Below, in pieces: positions 42,100-52,855 of a stretch of 64,000 nt of DNA. The translations under genes were made by a program, and so were the position numbers. The stretch is from Fragum whitleyi. Taxonomy: Eukaryota; Mollusca; Bivalvia; Cardiida; Cardiidae. The stretch lies in the NCBI GenBank assembly GCA_948146395.1, contig OX411548.1, forward strand, positions 34,046,912-34,110,911. Direction: 5' to 3'. Under the pieces are notes generated by a model. The model had not been told where the DNA came from, ran no database searches, and was given only the letters and a program-made list of their open reading frames with translations. Numbering within the stretch: position 1 is the stretch's first letter; each line of letters starts with the position of its first letter.

Positions 42100-42775
42100 A
42101 CCAATATATATCAGGATCTTTAAAAGACAAACATGGTTTCAAATTGTCACAAGATACACAAGATACCAATATCATTATGATGATCATAGCTCGTATACTA
42201 TAAGAGATATTCTCTGGACAAGTTCCAAGTATGATAAAAAACAAAGGACAATAACTCAAATATTAAGCCAGGCAGAGTTATAGTTCTTTTGCACTGCACT
42301 TCCCTTGACGAGATCTATCTACCCTTGAAGTTTCATGAGCATAGCTCAAATACTTTAAGAGATATACTCCGGACATTATTCATGTATGAAAAACAACAAA
42401 GGGCAATAACTTACGAAAGAGGGCAGGTGCTATTATGAATCTTGTACTCTGCACTTCTCCTTTGTGAGATCTATCTACCCATGAAGCGTCATGATCATAG
42501 CTATTTTACTTTTAGAGATATAATCCGGACAAAATTCAAGTATGAAAAACAGCAATGGGCAAAACTCACGAAATAGGCTAGGTAGGGTTATTGATCTTGT
42601 ACACTGCACTCCGTAATTCTGAGAAGAATATAACTGCCAAGTTTAAAGGCAATCGACATGTAGGTGACAGAGTTATGCTCCGGACAAAGAAGTAAACGCC
42701 GCCCGGACGCCCGGACACCGGACGCCGGACGACACGGGTGATTCATTAAATCGTCCCGTGTTCGATGGGCGTATA
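42100..42775 (+). mobile_element. ACGGACG-tailed element with 156-bp tandem units
   Basis: GAGATCTATCTACCC recurs at 42310 and 42466; ATCATAGCTCGTATAC, GAGCATAGCTCAAATAC and GATCATAGCTATTTTAC mark three units, each with TCCGGACA..AAGTATGA and GGGCAATAACT-like text. The tail is rich in CCGGACGCC words (42700-42735). It ends in a CACGGGTGATTCATTAAATC then GTCCCGTG hairpin. No protein is encoded. Confidence 0.75.
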
Positions 42776-43439
42776 AAAAGCTCACAAGGCCCGCTAAGGA
42801 ATGGAACACACGAACTTTCAAGAAAAATGGTTGTTTGATAATTTCTAACAAATTAATCTAAATAACATTACCACAAACTACATAAATTTTTACGAACGCT
42901 CACAGGCAATCATTCAACATAGCAAACCACTGATGAGAGTATAGAAAGATTACCTTCGGCGTCTAGCTAGACCTTGCTGCTTTCAAAACATAAACTCATC
43001 AGCTAACAGATAGGGCAAACATTAGTAAGGACACCAATTTGAAAAGGCGCTATCTATTTGGAATTTGAAAATATTTATTTCCATCAAGAAATTCTGTGTA
43101 AATAAAATTAACTTATTGAGAGGTTTTACTTGCACTTCAGCATGGTGTTGTCTTGAAAAAAGATCGCATAGATACCTCCTATGTCTTTTATTATAATAGT
43201 CTTGGTAGAATCAATCTTTCGCGTAAATGACGTAGGATTTTGTTGTTTTGTTGGAAACAAGAAATTAGATTCCAAAAATTATCTTGCGTCAGAATGCAGG
43301 GTTTGAACTGATTCATAGAAAATATAATAGTAATGTACAAGAATCAAAATTCAAATCTTTAAAGTCAGGATAGGTCGAAAGGTATATTTATTCGTTTGTT
43401 TTTTGATTTAGTCCTTTTTTTCTATAGATTGTTTTGTGT

Positions 43440-43925
43440 GCAGTTCCATTTCAGTCTACTGTCACTTAAACGCAACGATTTGTCGGCGATGCGTCGCCGT
43501 CGACTTGTGGGAAATCGGTGATTAAGGTAGTGGGCCCGTAATAGTTTTGAAACGTCTCAGCAGTAATGAACTTGAACGATGTAAACCGAGGTTTCCTAAT
43601 GATTTTCATTAGGAAACCTCAGTTAACATTGTGAAAGAATATATGGTCCGAAATGGTGCGGAACTATTACGGGTCCACTACCTTAAATCCACGAATAGTC
43701 AGCGACTAATAGGTAAATCGACCAGTTCAATGGCGGATTTTTTTTTGTCTGAGATCGGCGACGCGTCAGTGTGTTTAATCCTCAAGTTAGAACCTCCCAA
43801 CTAGTCCGGGGTGTCTTTTTGATTTTTGGAAGTCGATATTGTTTCGACGATAAACAGTCGGCGATCAGCCTTGCTAAGGCCGATCATCGGCCGATTTCGT
43901 TCACATCACCGGAGTATTTTTCTGT
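43440..43925 (+). repeat. GC-richer dispersed repeat (GGCGATGCGTCGCC), inverse of 51640-51800
   Basis: TCTACTGTCACTTAAACGC, GTCGGCGATGCGTCGCCGTC, GGGAAATCGGTG and TCTGAGATCGGCGACG match in order the minus strand of 51800-51640. It is interrupted by the TTAA foldback at 43526. Further GTCGGCGATCAGCC / GGCCGATCATCGGCCGAT palindromes follow. Confidence 0.7.
43526..43682. mobile_element. Group C foldback MITE, 157 bp, TTAA target
   Basis: TTAA at 43522-25 and 43683-86. GGTAGTGGGCCCGTAATAG mirrors CTATTACGGGTCCACTACC; the centre ACCGAGGTTTCCTAATGA / TCATTAGGAAACCTCAG makes almost the whole element one hairpin. The paralogous host repeat at 51.7 kb lacks it. Confidence 0.88.
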
Positions 43926-44254
43926 CTAATTCTGACCTTTTCAATTCTATTTGATTTTGGAGACTAGTCATGATAGATTCTTCCGACCTCCATTAATATT
44001 TTCGGACACTAAAACATTATTCTCTATCTCCCACCAAGTCATTTGGCTTTTTTCTTCAATTTGTGAAATGTGTTTATGTGTATGCTTGAAATATGTTCCT
44101 GTATGGATTTGACATAAGATCGTTTATCAAGTTTATATAGATAAAATGTTATGTGGACTCATATATGTTTGCAATTAAATTGGGAATGCGACTGAGGTGA
44201 ATTACATAGTTATGGCTTTTCATTAAGATATTATGTCGTTATTTACAAGGCATA

Positions 44255-44691
44255 CAGTTAAGAACTTCGTGAAATTGACAAGGTGAATGCTCTGGGAATG
44301 ATTTCGGAATGAAATTGAATGAGTGTGAGTAGCGAGTTTTGAGTGAAATTAAAGGGAGGTGATCCAATATTGCTAATTTTGTTCAAGATGAACAAAATTA
44401 GCGATATAAATTACCTCCCTTTAATAAAATATACGTTTTTTTCTGTTTGTACATCTTCGTGAACCAATCAAACACTTGAAAGTCCACACCTGATAATAAA
44501 ATCGTAGAATAAATAGATCGATTTGATTTTATAGTTGAAAGTCTTGGACGATTTTTAAATGTTTTCTAATGATTTTGCAGCGTTTATGATCGATTTGAGT
44601 GAGTGTTTGAAATGAATGAATGGAGCGCTGAGTGAATGATTTAGAATGATTTTAATCGGAATGAGTGTCAATTTCACGATCTTTTTAACTG
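44255..44691 (+). mobile_element. Family A MITE, 437 bp (A2)
   Basis: TA at 44253-54 and 44692-93; CAGTTAAGAACTTCGTG to CTTTTTAACTG. Full palindrome AAAGGGAGGTGATCC..TTGCTAATTTTGTTC / GAACAAAATTAGCGA..TTACCTCCCTTT; A2 core GAACCAATCAAACACTTG and AATAAAATCGTAGAATAAAT. Confidence 0.95.
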
Positions 44692-44964
44692 TACCGTTTC
44701 CCGTAACATGCGGTTTATGTTTGGCGGAGACTTAAATGACTTAATTATGCCGAAAAGGGTGGTGTTTTGTTTTAAGGACTTTTTTTAATTAAAGAAGCGC
44801 CGCTTACGAGTGTTTCTATCTCGTTTCGTTTCCAATTAATTTGACTCTTCAAGGAGTCATGAATATTTAAAAAGCACCTGAAAATTGATTAGATTCTTTC
44901 GACATTTCCTTATTTTCCCAAATAATTTTTAGGATTATTTTACGTATTTGAACCATTACGTGAA

Positions 44965-45180
44965 AAAAAGTACATGCCAGGCCTTCCATTCCCATTCCAA
45001 CGAATAAATCAAATCATTTTGAACATTCCGTATCCGTTCATAAACGATACGCAACTTAATTCAAATCGAACATATTTTTCCATATTTCTATTGGCTGGTG
45101 TGGATTTTATTCCATCTAGTTGATCTGCGAAAACAAACGCGTTTGTCATGTCAATTTTATGATGTACTTACTTGTAGTAA
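44965..45180 (-). mobile_element. Very decayed family A (A2) remnant
   Basis: CCATTCCCATTCCAACG, GTATCCGTTCATAAACGA, TTCAAATCGAACATATTTTT, ATTGGCTGGTGTGGATTTTA and AGTTGATCTGCGAAAAC follow the A2 order. Termini and palindrome are gone. Confidence 0.45.
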
Positions 45181-45894
45181 AACGAATAAATCGATTAAAA
45201 AAAAATATGCATTTTCAGCTCATCATTTTCATTTTTGTGGGAATTTGATGGTGTGTTGTCCAAGGTAAGGCGTTATCACTCTTAGGGTTACGGTTTTGGC
45301 TCATTTTGTAAAACCTTGATGAACCTTCTGGGTCGTAAGAAAGATCTCAATTGATTTTTGTTACATTCCAAATTGTGTCTCAAAAATTGAGTTTTTATGA
45401 TAACTCTCTTGTTACCACACTAGAGGTAAGTTTGGGCTCAACATTTTACACCTTTGCTTGATTATCTTTTCCTGGTATAAAAAAGATCTCAATTTATTTT
45501 ATTGGCACTCTGACTTAGTAACGGGACGAAGAGCTTTAATGATATTTTTTTTGCTTAAAATATATTGATTGGTATTATCGTGATACAAAGCCATAGAAAT
45601 ATTATATTTTATGCTGAACTCAAATCAGCCCGATAAGTTTATAGGAACAATCTGTTTTCCAATTGCTCTTGATTTAAAACGCTCCTGTGGCACAGGGATA
45701 TGTTCCCCCCCCCCCACTAGGTGCTCTATAAAATAAAGTAGTATACGTAAAATTGGCGAGTATCTCATTCAAGAACTTTTTTAATCGCTTGCTCGGAGGT
45801 CCATTCATAGTAAAATAATGCAACTCACTAAAGTCGTTAAAAACGCGGAAATTTGAACGAAATGAGTGATATTCTATCGCCCTCTTTATTATAA

Positions 45895-45975
45895 ATGCCT
45901 TTTAAATGCTTTTCGGTGGATTGCTGAGTAATAACGGTGGATAATCATTTGATAAGACCATCGCAAAACCAGTGA
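45895..45975 (+). repeat. Dispersed 80-bp repeat (TTTCGGTGGATTGCTGAGTA)
   Basis: AATGCTTTTCGGTGGATTGC and AATAACGGTGGATAATCATT then TGATAA also occur at 52285-52360, and inverted at 58795-58887. The family is not recognised. Confidence 0.6.
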
Positions 45976-45989
45976 AATAACCAGAGTTA

Positions 45990-46426
45990 CAGTTAACAAT
46001 ATCGTGAAATCGACGAGGTGAATTATTTTGGAATGATTGAGGAATGAAGTTGAATGAGTGTGTGGAACGAGTTTTGAGTGACTTTACAGGAGGGTAATCT
46101 AATGTCGCAAATTTTGTTCAGGATGAACAAAATTAGCGATATTGATTACTTCCCTTTAATGAAATATGCATACAGGTTCTTTAGATAGCTTCATATTTCT
46201 ACAAGAACCTAATAGACGTTTACACTTTGAATTATATCAGTGAAATCGCGATTTTTGTATATCCAAATTTATTTTGAATGACGCTTTTGATTCTAGAATT
46301 CTCAATGGGTTTGAGCGTTTTTGATTAGTTTGAGTGAGCATTTGGAATGAATGAATGGAGTGCTTAGGGAGTGATATTGAATGGTTTTGATCGAGATGAA
46401 TGTCAATTTCACGATATAACTAACTG
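45990..46426 (+). mobile_element. Family A MITE, 437 bp (A1)
   Basis: TA at 45988-89 and 46427-28; CAGTTAACAATATCGTG to ATAACTAACTG. Palindrome GTCGCAAATTTTGTTC / GAACAAAATTAGCGAT; A1 core CTACAAGAACCTAATAGACG. Close in sequence to the A1 half of the chimera at 2718. Confidence 0.95.
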
Positions 46427-46782
46427 TAACTAACCCTGCATCCGTTTATCTAATCCTTTTTGACGTAGCCCAAAAAACAAATGACATCATAACCTAGCAA
46501 TACAATCAAGTGCAAATAAAACGCTATATTAGGAAATTTTATCCAGAAATGTTCATATTTTAGCTGATTTTTGAACTTGAGAAATAGACTTACTTTTTGA
46601 TTTTTCAGTACTATCAATTCTATCAATTCTATCAGTTCTATTAATTCACATTTATGTCATTTCGTGACACTCCGCCATTCTTGAAAACAAAGATTTTGTT
46701 GTTCACTCAATGAAATATGAATAGGATATGTCATGTGATTGTATTTTAGTCAAGCTGAATTTTACCGAGTCTAGAAAAGAAC

Positions 46783-47022
46783 TGAGCCTGTGCGTGACAT
46801 TTCCAACATTTTGACACTTGCGTCAGGAAGAAAGATTGAGCAGCATCGATAGCGAAATGGTGTAATTATAAGATTGCTTGAATGTCTTTAGATACCTTTT
46901 ATACCTTATCTTTCTATAGAGCGTAAGCGAAGACTGTGGCCAGACTGTACGCATGCACAGATTGGCCAGAGTCTTTGCTTGGCGGACGTTTGAAATTATT
47001 GGAAATGTCACGCACAGGCTCA
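46783..47022 (+). mobile_element. Family B MITE, 240 bp, best-preserved ends
   Basis: TGAGCCTGTGCGTGACATTT then CCAACATTT at left; AAATTATTGGAAATGTCACG then CACAGGCTCA at right: terminal inverted repeats of about 28 bp. The middle is partly in the opposite sense to other copies (GCGTAAGCGAAGACTGTGGC, GCACAGATTGGCCAGAGTC), so the interior is itself palindromic and can be read either way. The target duplication is not obvious. Confidence 0.88.
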
Positions 47023-47289
47023 TTATTGTTATTCAGCGAGCCTTGTCTCTCTGAATCACCTTTTTTTAATTCCAGACGAGAATAATATCAGCATGTCTCA
47101 AATAAAATTGAGGAACAGTTTCTTTTTCTCACATTTACAATTTTTTATTGCTCAACTGACAGAAATATCGCAATAATGAGCAATATATGATCCCGTGATG
47201 ACGCCATTTAGATTGTGACCTCACACATGACAAGGTTACAATAGACCTTTGAAGGCTGTTCGTAGATTTATTCCAAAATGATTCTCATC

Positions 47290-47615
47290 GATTCAGATTA
47301 CAAATGTATCTCATGATGTTTTTAACATAACTCACTGAACATGCAACAAAGAGAGGCACTTGATTTTCTATAACTATTTCAATGTATGCACAAGACAAAA
47401 TTTTGATGCAAAGCATCAAAGTAGGCCGCAAATTATTTGGTTATCATCAATGAATAATATATTTTTTTTATAAAAATATTTTTTGCAAACAATACCTATC
47501 TAGATTTTAAAGATTTTAACAACAATAATGGCCCTACTTTAGCATGCACACCCGGCTTAAATACACTAAGGAGTTCTTTATTTCAACATAGGCACAATGA
47601 CTTACACATGATGGT
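47290..47615. other. AT-rich DNA, nothing recognised
   Basis: A small hairpin AAAATTTTGATGC / GCATCAAAG lies at 47397-47421. Otherwise unremarkable. Confidence 0.4.
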
Positions 47616-47619
47616 AAAG

Positions 47620-47897
47620 TGATTGCCTTTTTTAGCTTGTCTGTTTTCTAAGAAAACTTGAGGTATGGAGATCATTTTAGCGGCGTTGGCATTGTTGTTG
47701 TTGTTGACCTGTTGTTATTGAAGATATCTTTATAAAATTTAGCATGTATGTTCACTATCTCAAGAGCTATCCAGACAATCAAGGGGGGCAACTCTGTAAA
47801 AGGGTTTTTGTAAGAGTCCCTTTTTCCATTCAGCTTTTTGTATTATCCAGCACCTGCAGCCAAGCACAGGGTTGCACCCATAGGCGGTGCTCTTGTT
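47620..47897 (-). mobile_element. AACAAGAG-type element end
   Basis: On the minus strand AACAAGAG is followed by the hairpin GCACCGCCTATGGGTGC (47897-47874), the same as at 12766 with one change. Toward 47620 lie AGAGTTGCCCCCCTTGATTG and, read on plus, GAAAACTTGAGGTATGG and GTTGTTGTTGTTGACC, typical of the other end. It appears short and internally deleted. Confidence 0.6.
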
Positions 47898-48079
47898 AGA
47901 ATAATATATTCACTCAACCTTCATGCTGATGTATGCGGAGTTATCCGAAGAAACGAGCATAAAGAAATAAAATACAGACTAAAAATAATAGCACAAACAA
48001 TTCTGAAATCAGAACACGAGGCAAAAGATTCAAGTTATCATTCAATAGCTGTCATTCAAACTAGTACTAAGACTGCACC

Positions 48080-48795
48080 TATTTGAAGTAAAATGACCTA
48101 CTTCGGTTGTCCCAAAATAGTTTGGTTAGAAAAAGTGATATGCTCCTTTTGTCGCATTGTTTTAATGCTTGAATAACATTAACTGGCTTGAAATCATGTT
48201 ATGCTAAGTGCCAGACAACTGCTACATATCACACACAGGATTAGATTAATTAAGGTAGAAACATTTATTCTCTAGACCAGAGCTTTGATATAAGTCATCA
48301 CACACTTTTGTACCAAAAGGATTTCGAGTGTAATTGTGCACAATGAAGTATTGTGGGTTTTTTTAAACCGCAAAAATGCCATTTTTACTACATGTTTAAC
48401 AAGACCAAAACAGACAGGAGTGTAACCATAGATGTAGCTCCTGAATCACTTTGATGTAAAACAGAAAACAGGGGGAAAGAGAGTAAAAACTAGGTCAAAC
48501 ATTTCTGAGTGATCAGTCATTTAAATGAAATGTGCAATATTGGTAAAATCAAGTTCATAACCAAAAACCCTGGTTTTATTGCTCAATAATTTTCATTACA
48601 AAACAGTTTTTGAAAAACTGTTATTTGATCCAGGCTGCATTATACGGTTTTCTATGTTTTGAATAAAAACATTGGACAGGTTTTATAATAATGTATCCCT
48701 AATCCCCCATGGTTATATTCAAAACGCATTCATACTGGTAGGCCGCTTCTGCGGCCTACCAATAAGTACATTGTACAATACGGATAAGGGCAAAA
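48080..48795. other. No gene recognised; small hairpins
   Basis: GGTAGGCCGC..GCGGCCTACC (48739-48762) is a perfect 10-bp stem with a four-base loop. AACAGTTTTTGAAAAACTGTT (palindromic, 48602-48623) is another. Confidence 0.6.
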
Positions 48796-48799
48796 TTAA

Positions 48800-48950
48800 T
48801 TTTCGAACACTCACTTAAACGTTTGCATCTACATTAGGAATCGCTCTGAAATCATTCTATATGGACAGCAACTTCATTCAAATCGATGAAGTCTCATATT
48901 TTTTTTCATAAAATGTAGGTAAATAACTAATTTTTTCACAAAGGAAAAAA
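48800..48950 (-). mobile_element. Decayed family A remnant
   Basis: CGAACACTCACTTAAACG, AATCGCTCTGAAATCATTC, AACTTCATTCAAATCGATGA follow A2 order. No termini. Confidence 0.45.
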
Positions 48951-48954
48951 TATA

Positions 48955-49405
48955 AAGTTGAGAACAACTCAGAATTAACTCTCATTCCGAACAAAACAAT
49001 GCTAAATCGCTCACTCAGTGCTCCATTCATTCATTATTTCCAAATACTCACTCAAACCATACTTAAACGCCCCCAAGTCACCAAATAGATAAGATTAACA
49101 ACTAACGTTACACTCAAAATAAAAATGGCAAGAGAAAACCCCGAGCTGTCCCCGCCTAAATTGAAATTTGTAAGTGTCTGATAGGGTTGCAAAGATTTAG
49201 AAAAGCTATTTCTATAACTTATACCCATGTTTTATTAAAAGGAAGGTAATAGATTTCGCTTATTTAGTTCGCTTCAAACAAAATAAGCAATAATGGATTG
49301 CCTCCATTTACTTTCATCCAAAACTCACTTCTATCACTCATTCAATTACATTCCAAAATCACTCCCATCTCACCCAGCTTGTCAATTTTACAATGTTCTT
49401 CGCTG
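48955..49405 (-). mobile_element. Family A MITE, about 450 bp, diverged
   Basis: The left terminus is decayed (AGTTGAGAACAACTCAGAA); then TAAATCGCTCACTCAGTGC, TTATTAAAAGGAAGGTAATA / GGATTGCCTCC palindrome remains, CACTCATTCAATTACATTCC, and TGTTCTTCGCTG with TA at 49406-07. The 65-codon plus ORF is a reading of this end. Confidence 0.82.
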
Positions 49406-49549
49406 TAATAAAACTTATTCTGTTAGTCTTATAATATTCGGCGAAATCATATTACTCCCCTTCAATTTCATTCAAAACGCGATCATATGACTTATCCAGA
49501 TTGAAAAAAATCCAAAATGATTAACCATGCCGAGTTTATAATTGCGTTA

Positions 49550-49984
49550 CAGCTAACAACATCGGGAAATTGACAAAGTGAATGGTTTTGTGATGATTTA
49601 GGAATGAAAATGAATAAGTGTGGAGCGAGTTTTGAGTTAATTTAATGGGAGGTAATCCTATATCGCAAATCTTGTTCAGGATGAACAAAATAAGCAACAT
49701 TGATTACCTCCCTTTAATGAAATATGCATATAGGTTCTATAGATAGCTTCCAGCTACCCCAGGCACTTATTAGACGCTAACAATTTGAATTATGTTAGTG
49801 AAATCGCGATTTTTCTCTATTAAACTTTATTATGAATGACGTTGATGATTCTGTGTTTTTCAAAGGGTTTTAGCGATTTTGAATGGTTTGAGTGAGTGTT
49901 TGGAATGAATGATCGGAGCGCTGAGTAAGCGGTTTAGAATGGTTCTGATTGAGATGAATGCCAAGTTCACAATGTTTTTAACTG
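49550..49984 (+). mobile_element. Family A MITE, 435 bp (A1)
   Basis: TA at 49548-49 and 49985-86; CAGCTAACAACATCGGG to TGTTTTTAACTG. Palindrome TATCGCAAATCTTGTTC / GAACAAAATAAGCAAC; A1 core GCACTTATTAGACGCTAACA; right half GGAGCGCTGAGTAAGCGG. Confidence 0.93.
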
Positions 49985-50102
49985 TATCTGTACCAGAGAT
50001 ACGGACAAGTACCAATTCCAATGTAACAGATCGCTGTTGTCAATGAAGAACATGATTGACCAATCATTACACTCATTGATAATGAGATGTCTGTTGATCT
50101 TT

Positions 50103-50241
50103 AATGAGAGCATTTACTGATTTAATGGAGGCATGAAACTTAAATCTTAATGACACAGTATGATTACGCGAAGCGAATTCAAACATGAGTGTGATTAGGA
50201 TTCAAGATTCATACCTCCACGAAATTAACAAATGCTCTCTT
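50103..50241. repeat. Foldback with about 53-bp arms
   Basis: AATGAGAGCATTTACTGATT..GGAGGCATGAAACTTAAATC..AATGACAC on the left is mirrored on the right by GTGTGATTAGGATTCAAGAT..CATACCTCC..AATGCTCTCTT. Identity of the arms is about 75 percent by eye. No matching copy was seen elsewhere in the window. Confidence 0.78.
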
Positions 50242-50594
50242 CATATCTTATAATTGAATGTAATGAATCAAAATTGTAAATATTTCTCAAAATGGGACAA
50301 ATTTCTTTATGTACTTCTTTGTGCGGAAGGTAAAAAAACAGATGTGTACCAAAAAATGATTTCTTTGGGTAGTGAAACTAATTTTTCAGCAAATCAGAAT
50401 GAACAAAAATTGCTGGCATCAACCAAAATTAAATCATTACCCTATATTTTGTGTTTAACGGTAAAATATTTAAAGGATTTGGCATGACGGAGAACAAGAG
50501 GCAGGTACATCAATTTTACCAACCAGAGTCGTCAAGAGACTTTTCCCTTGAAAAAGTGCGCTGTCTAGAGTCAATACATCTGGTCGAAATCAGA

Positions 50595-50881
50595 AGTTAG
50601 CGATATAAATTACATCCCTTTAATAAAATATACGTTTTTTTCTGTTTGTACATCTTCGTGGTACAATCAGACACTTGAAAATCCACACTTGATAATAACA
50701 TCGTAGAATAAATAGATTGATTTGAATGTATTGATGAAAGTCTTGAACGATTTTTAAATGTTTTCCTATGATTTTGGAGCGTTTATGATCGATTTGAGTG
50801 CGTGTTTGGAATAAGTGAATGAATGGAGCGCTGAGTGACTGATTTTGATCGGAATGAGTGTCAATTTCAAGATGAATCTGG
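50595..50881 (+). mobile_element. Family A MITE (A2), right part only
   Basis: Begins in the palindrome (GTTAGCGATATAAATTACAT then CCCTTTAATAAAATATACG). The A2 core TACAATCAGACACTTGAAAA follows, then GGAGCGCTGAGTGAC and GAGTGTCAATTTCAAGATGA. The left half and the right TA end are missing. Confidence 0.85.
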
Positions 50882-50911
50882 TTGAAAGCAACAGTGTCGA
50901 AAATTGATATA

Positions 50912-51089
50912 CAGTCAAACCTGTCTTAGCGGCCACCTGTATTCAGCAAGCAACCTGCCTTAAGCAAGCGGCCACCGAGTTCCCCAATGAACCATTTGCA
51001 CTGAAATTGACCTGTATTAAGCAAGTACTTGTCTTAGGCAAGCGCGTTTTGAATGTCCCTTGGGTGCTTGCTTAAGACAGGTTTGACTG
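50912..51089. mobile_element. Tigger/pogo-like MITE, 178 bp (group D)
   Basis: TA at 50910-11 and 51090-91. CAGTCAAACCTGTCTTAGCG mirrors TTAAGACAGGTTTGACTG. The interior repeats AAGCAAGCGGCCACC / TTGACCTGTATTAAGCAAG. TA target and CAGTCAAACCTGTCTTA ends are characteristic of Tigger/pogo (Tc1/mariner superfamily) MITEs. No coding capacity. Confidence 0.9.
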
Positions 51090-51129
51090 TATATGTATGC
51101 CTACACACGACAACGACTCAATAATTAAC

Positions 51130-51800
51130 ACACATCGCTGATTTTAACTTGTCATCGACCAATTAGTAAAAAATAGCGTCGACCGGACGCCGGCGATATC
51201 AAAACAAAATGTCTATTTTGTAGTCACATAAATGCCGTCGACGTGACGATGTTGTATTTCTTGGCCATATATGAGGCAGAAAGTGCATTCAAAAACGAGG
51301 CGTGCTGACGATCCGCCGACAACTTTTCGTCGACTAGTCGGCGACACGCCAGCGATGCTTCACCGACTAGTTACCGATTTTAAACGGAAGTGAAATGGCC
51401 AGAAACCGATAAAAGATGTGTAAAAAATCAGTTGGAGCTGATATACAATATCAATACACTTCAATACAACTTCCACAAATGTGAACAGACGTTGTCGACT
51501 AGTCGATAGGTTTTGATTTGGCGTCCGAAATTACCCCCTCCCCCCTACCGACATACAGACCAATAATATAAAGTTTATATTGTTGGTCTATATGGTGGTA
51601 GGGTGGGGGTTAATTTCGGACCCCTATGGTTCGAAGTCAAAGCTCGCCGATCTCAGAAATATTCACCATCGAATTGGCCCATACACCGATTAGAAGCCCA
51701 TTAGTCGGCGACTAGTCGCCAATTTGATCAACGATTCCCCAAAAAAGTCGTCGGTGATGCTTCGCGTCTAAGCTTATATGTGACAGTAGCTTTAAAAGCT
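51130..51800. repeat. GTCGGCGACTAGTCG dispersed repeat with large internal hairpin
   Basis: GTCGACTAGTCGGCGACACG (51331) and AGTCGGCGACTAGTCGCCAA (51701) are near-inverse. Between them a hairpin GGCGTCCGAAATTACCCCCT / GGGGGTTAATTTCGGACCC (51513-51625) has arms of about 50 bp around ATAATATAAAGTTTATATTG. The right 160 bp match the minus strand of 43440-43760. Confidence 0.75.
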
Positions 51801-52280
51801 ATAGATACGTGTATATCAGGGACGTAACACGATTTCAACACAAGTAACAAACCTCCAACTTGCTACGACAGCGTTTATCAGCTAATTTCACAGAGAAGTA
51901 AATTCCCAATATGCACATGTGTATCACTACTTTTACAATTCATATTACAACGGATTTTTATATGAAATATAAACTCATTTCAGTTACCAAGGCAACCAAT
52001 CTGTGACGGGAAATAATTAAGCCATATTAGGCAAAGAACATGGCGTTGTACAATGTACTGTATTTACATTGTGACCTACATATGCATTATAATATAGATT
52101 TTTACTTTTTTATTTTAAGTTCTAATAAAAAAACCTTTTTGGTTTGATGATTCTTACAGGTGTATCAGAATTCCTTGATTAGTTTTACATAAAAAAATGG
52201 ATTGTCGTATTCCAATGAAAAGCAAATACTTATAAGAATAAGCTAATACTCCAATATTTACGATTATATCGTATTGCATT
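51801..52280. other. AT-rich DNA, nothing recognised
   Basis: No gene-like ORF. CCAAGGCAACCAATCTGTGA (51989) resembles a motif near 26283 only weakly. Confidence 0.4.
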
Positions 52281-52360
52281 GTATTTTCTTTAATGCTTTT
52301 CAATGGATCATCGAGCAATAATGGCAGATTATCATTTGATAAATTCACCGCTTAACCAGA
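52281..52360 (+). repeat. Dispersed 80-bp repeat, second copy
   Basis: TTTAATGCTTTTCAATGGAT, CATCGAGCAATAATGGCAGA and TTATCATTTGATAA match 45901-45955. Confidence 0.6.
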
Positions 52361-52384
52361 TAAATTATCAAAAACATATACATA

Positions 52385-52500
52385 TATATTAGTGATATGG
52401 GATTACCTTTCTTTAATTTCACTCAAAACTCGCTCCACACACTCACCCAACTTCATTCTAAAATCATTCATCTTGTCAATTTCACGATGTTTTTAACCGC
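52385..52500 (-). mobile_element. Family A MITE, end fragment
   Basis: GGATTACCTTTCTTTAATTT, CTCAAAACTCGCTCCACAC, CAACTTCATTCTAAAATC, CTTGTCAATTTCACGATGTT, then TTTAACCGCA in place of TTAACTGTA. Confidence 0.82.
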
Positions 52501-52855
52501 ACACAATCAGTAGGCCTATTATTAACAGTTCGTATTATGAATCTCTATGTCGGTAAATCTTCAATATAGCCAAATCAATGTATTTTTTTTCTTAAAACAT
52601 TGAAAACATGATTGACCACGTAAAGAAAATATTGTAAATGGTTCAATGGTATTGTCAATTATATTGCCAATGTATGAGCCGTTTTATTAATATATTTTTG
52701 AAGACAAAAACTACTAGAAATCAGTACTGTAACCATTTGATGCCATACATGTGTAATTATGAAAAATTATGTCTTTAATTGTTTATCCTTTAATGTAGTA
52801 CACCCCATATCTGAAAATTAAAATATGCTTGAATGACTCGGAAGACATTGTAATA

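Noticed and set aside
45700..45900. Possible additional family A remnant (CGCTTGCTCGGAGGTCCATT)
   Set aside because: Only one short motif matches. Order and ends are not recoverable.
50254..50487. 77-codon plus ORF (starts MNVMNQNCKY) as a small gene or exon
   Set aside because: It is lysine- and asparagine-rich as expected from AT-rich DNA, shows no domain, and lies between a foldback and a MITE fragment.
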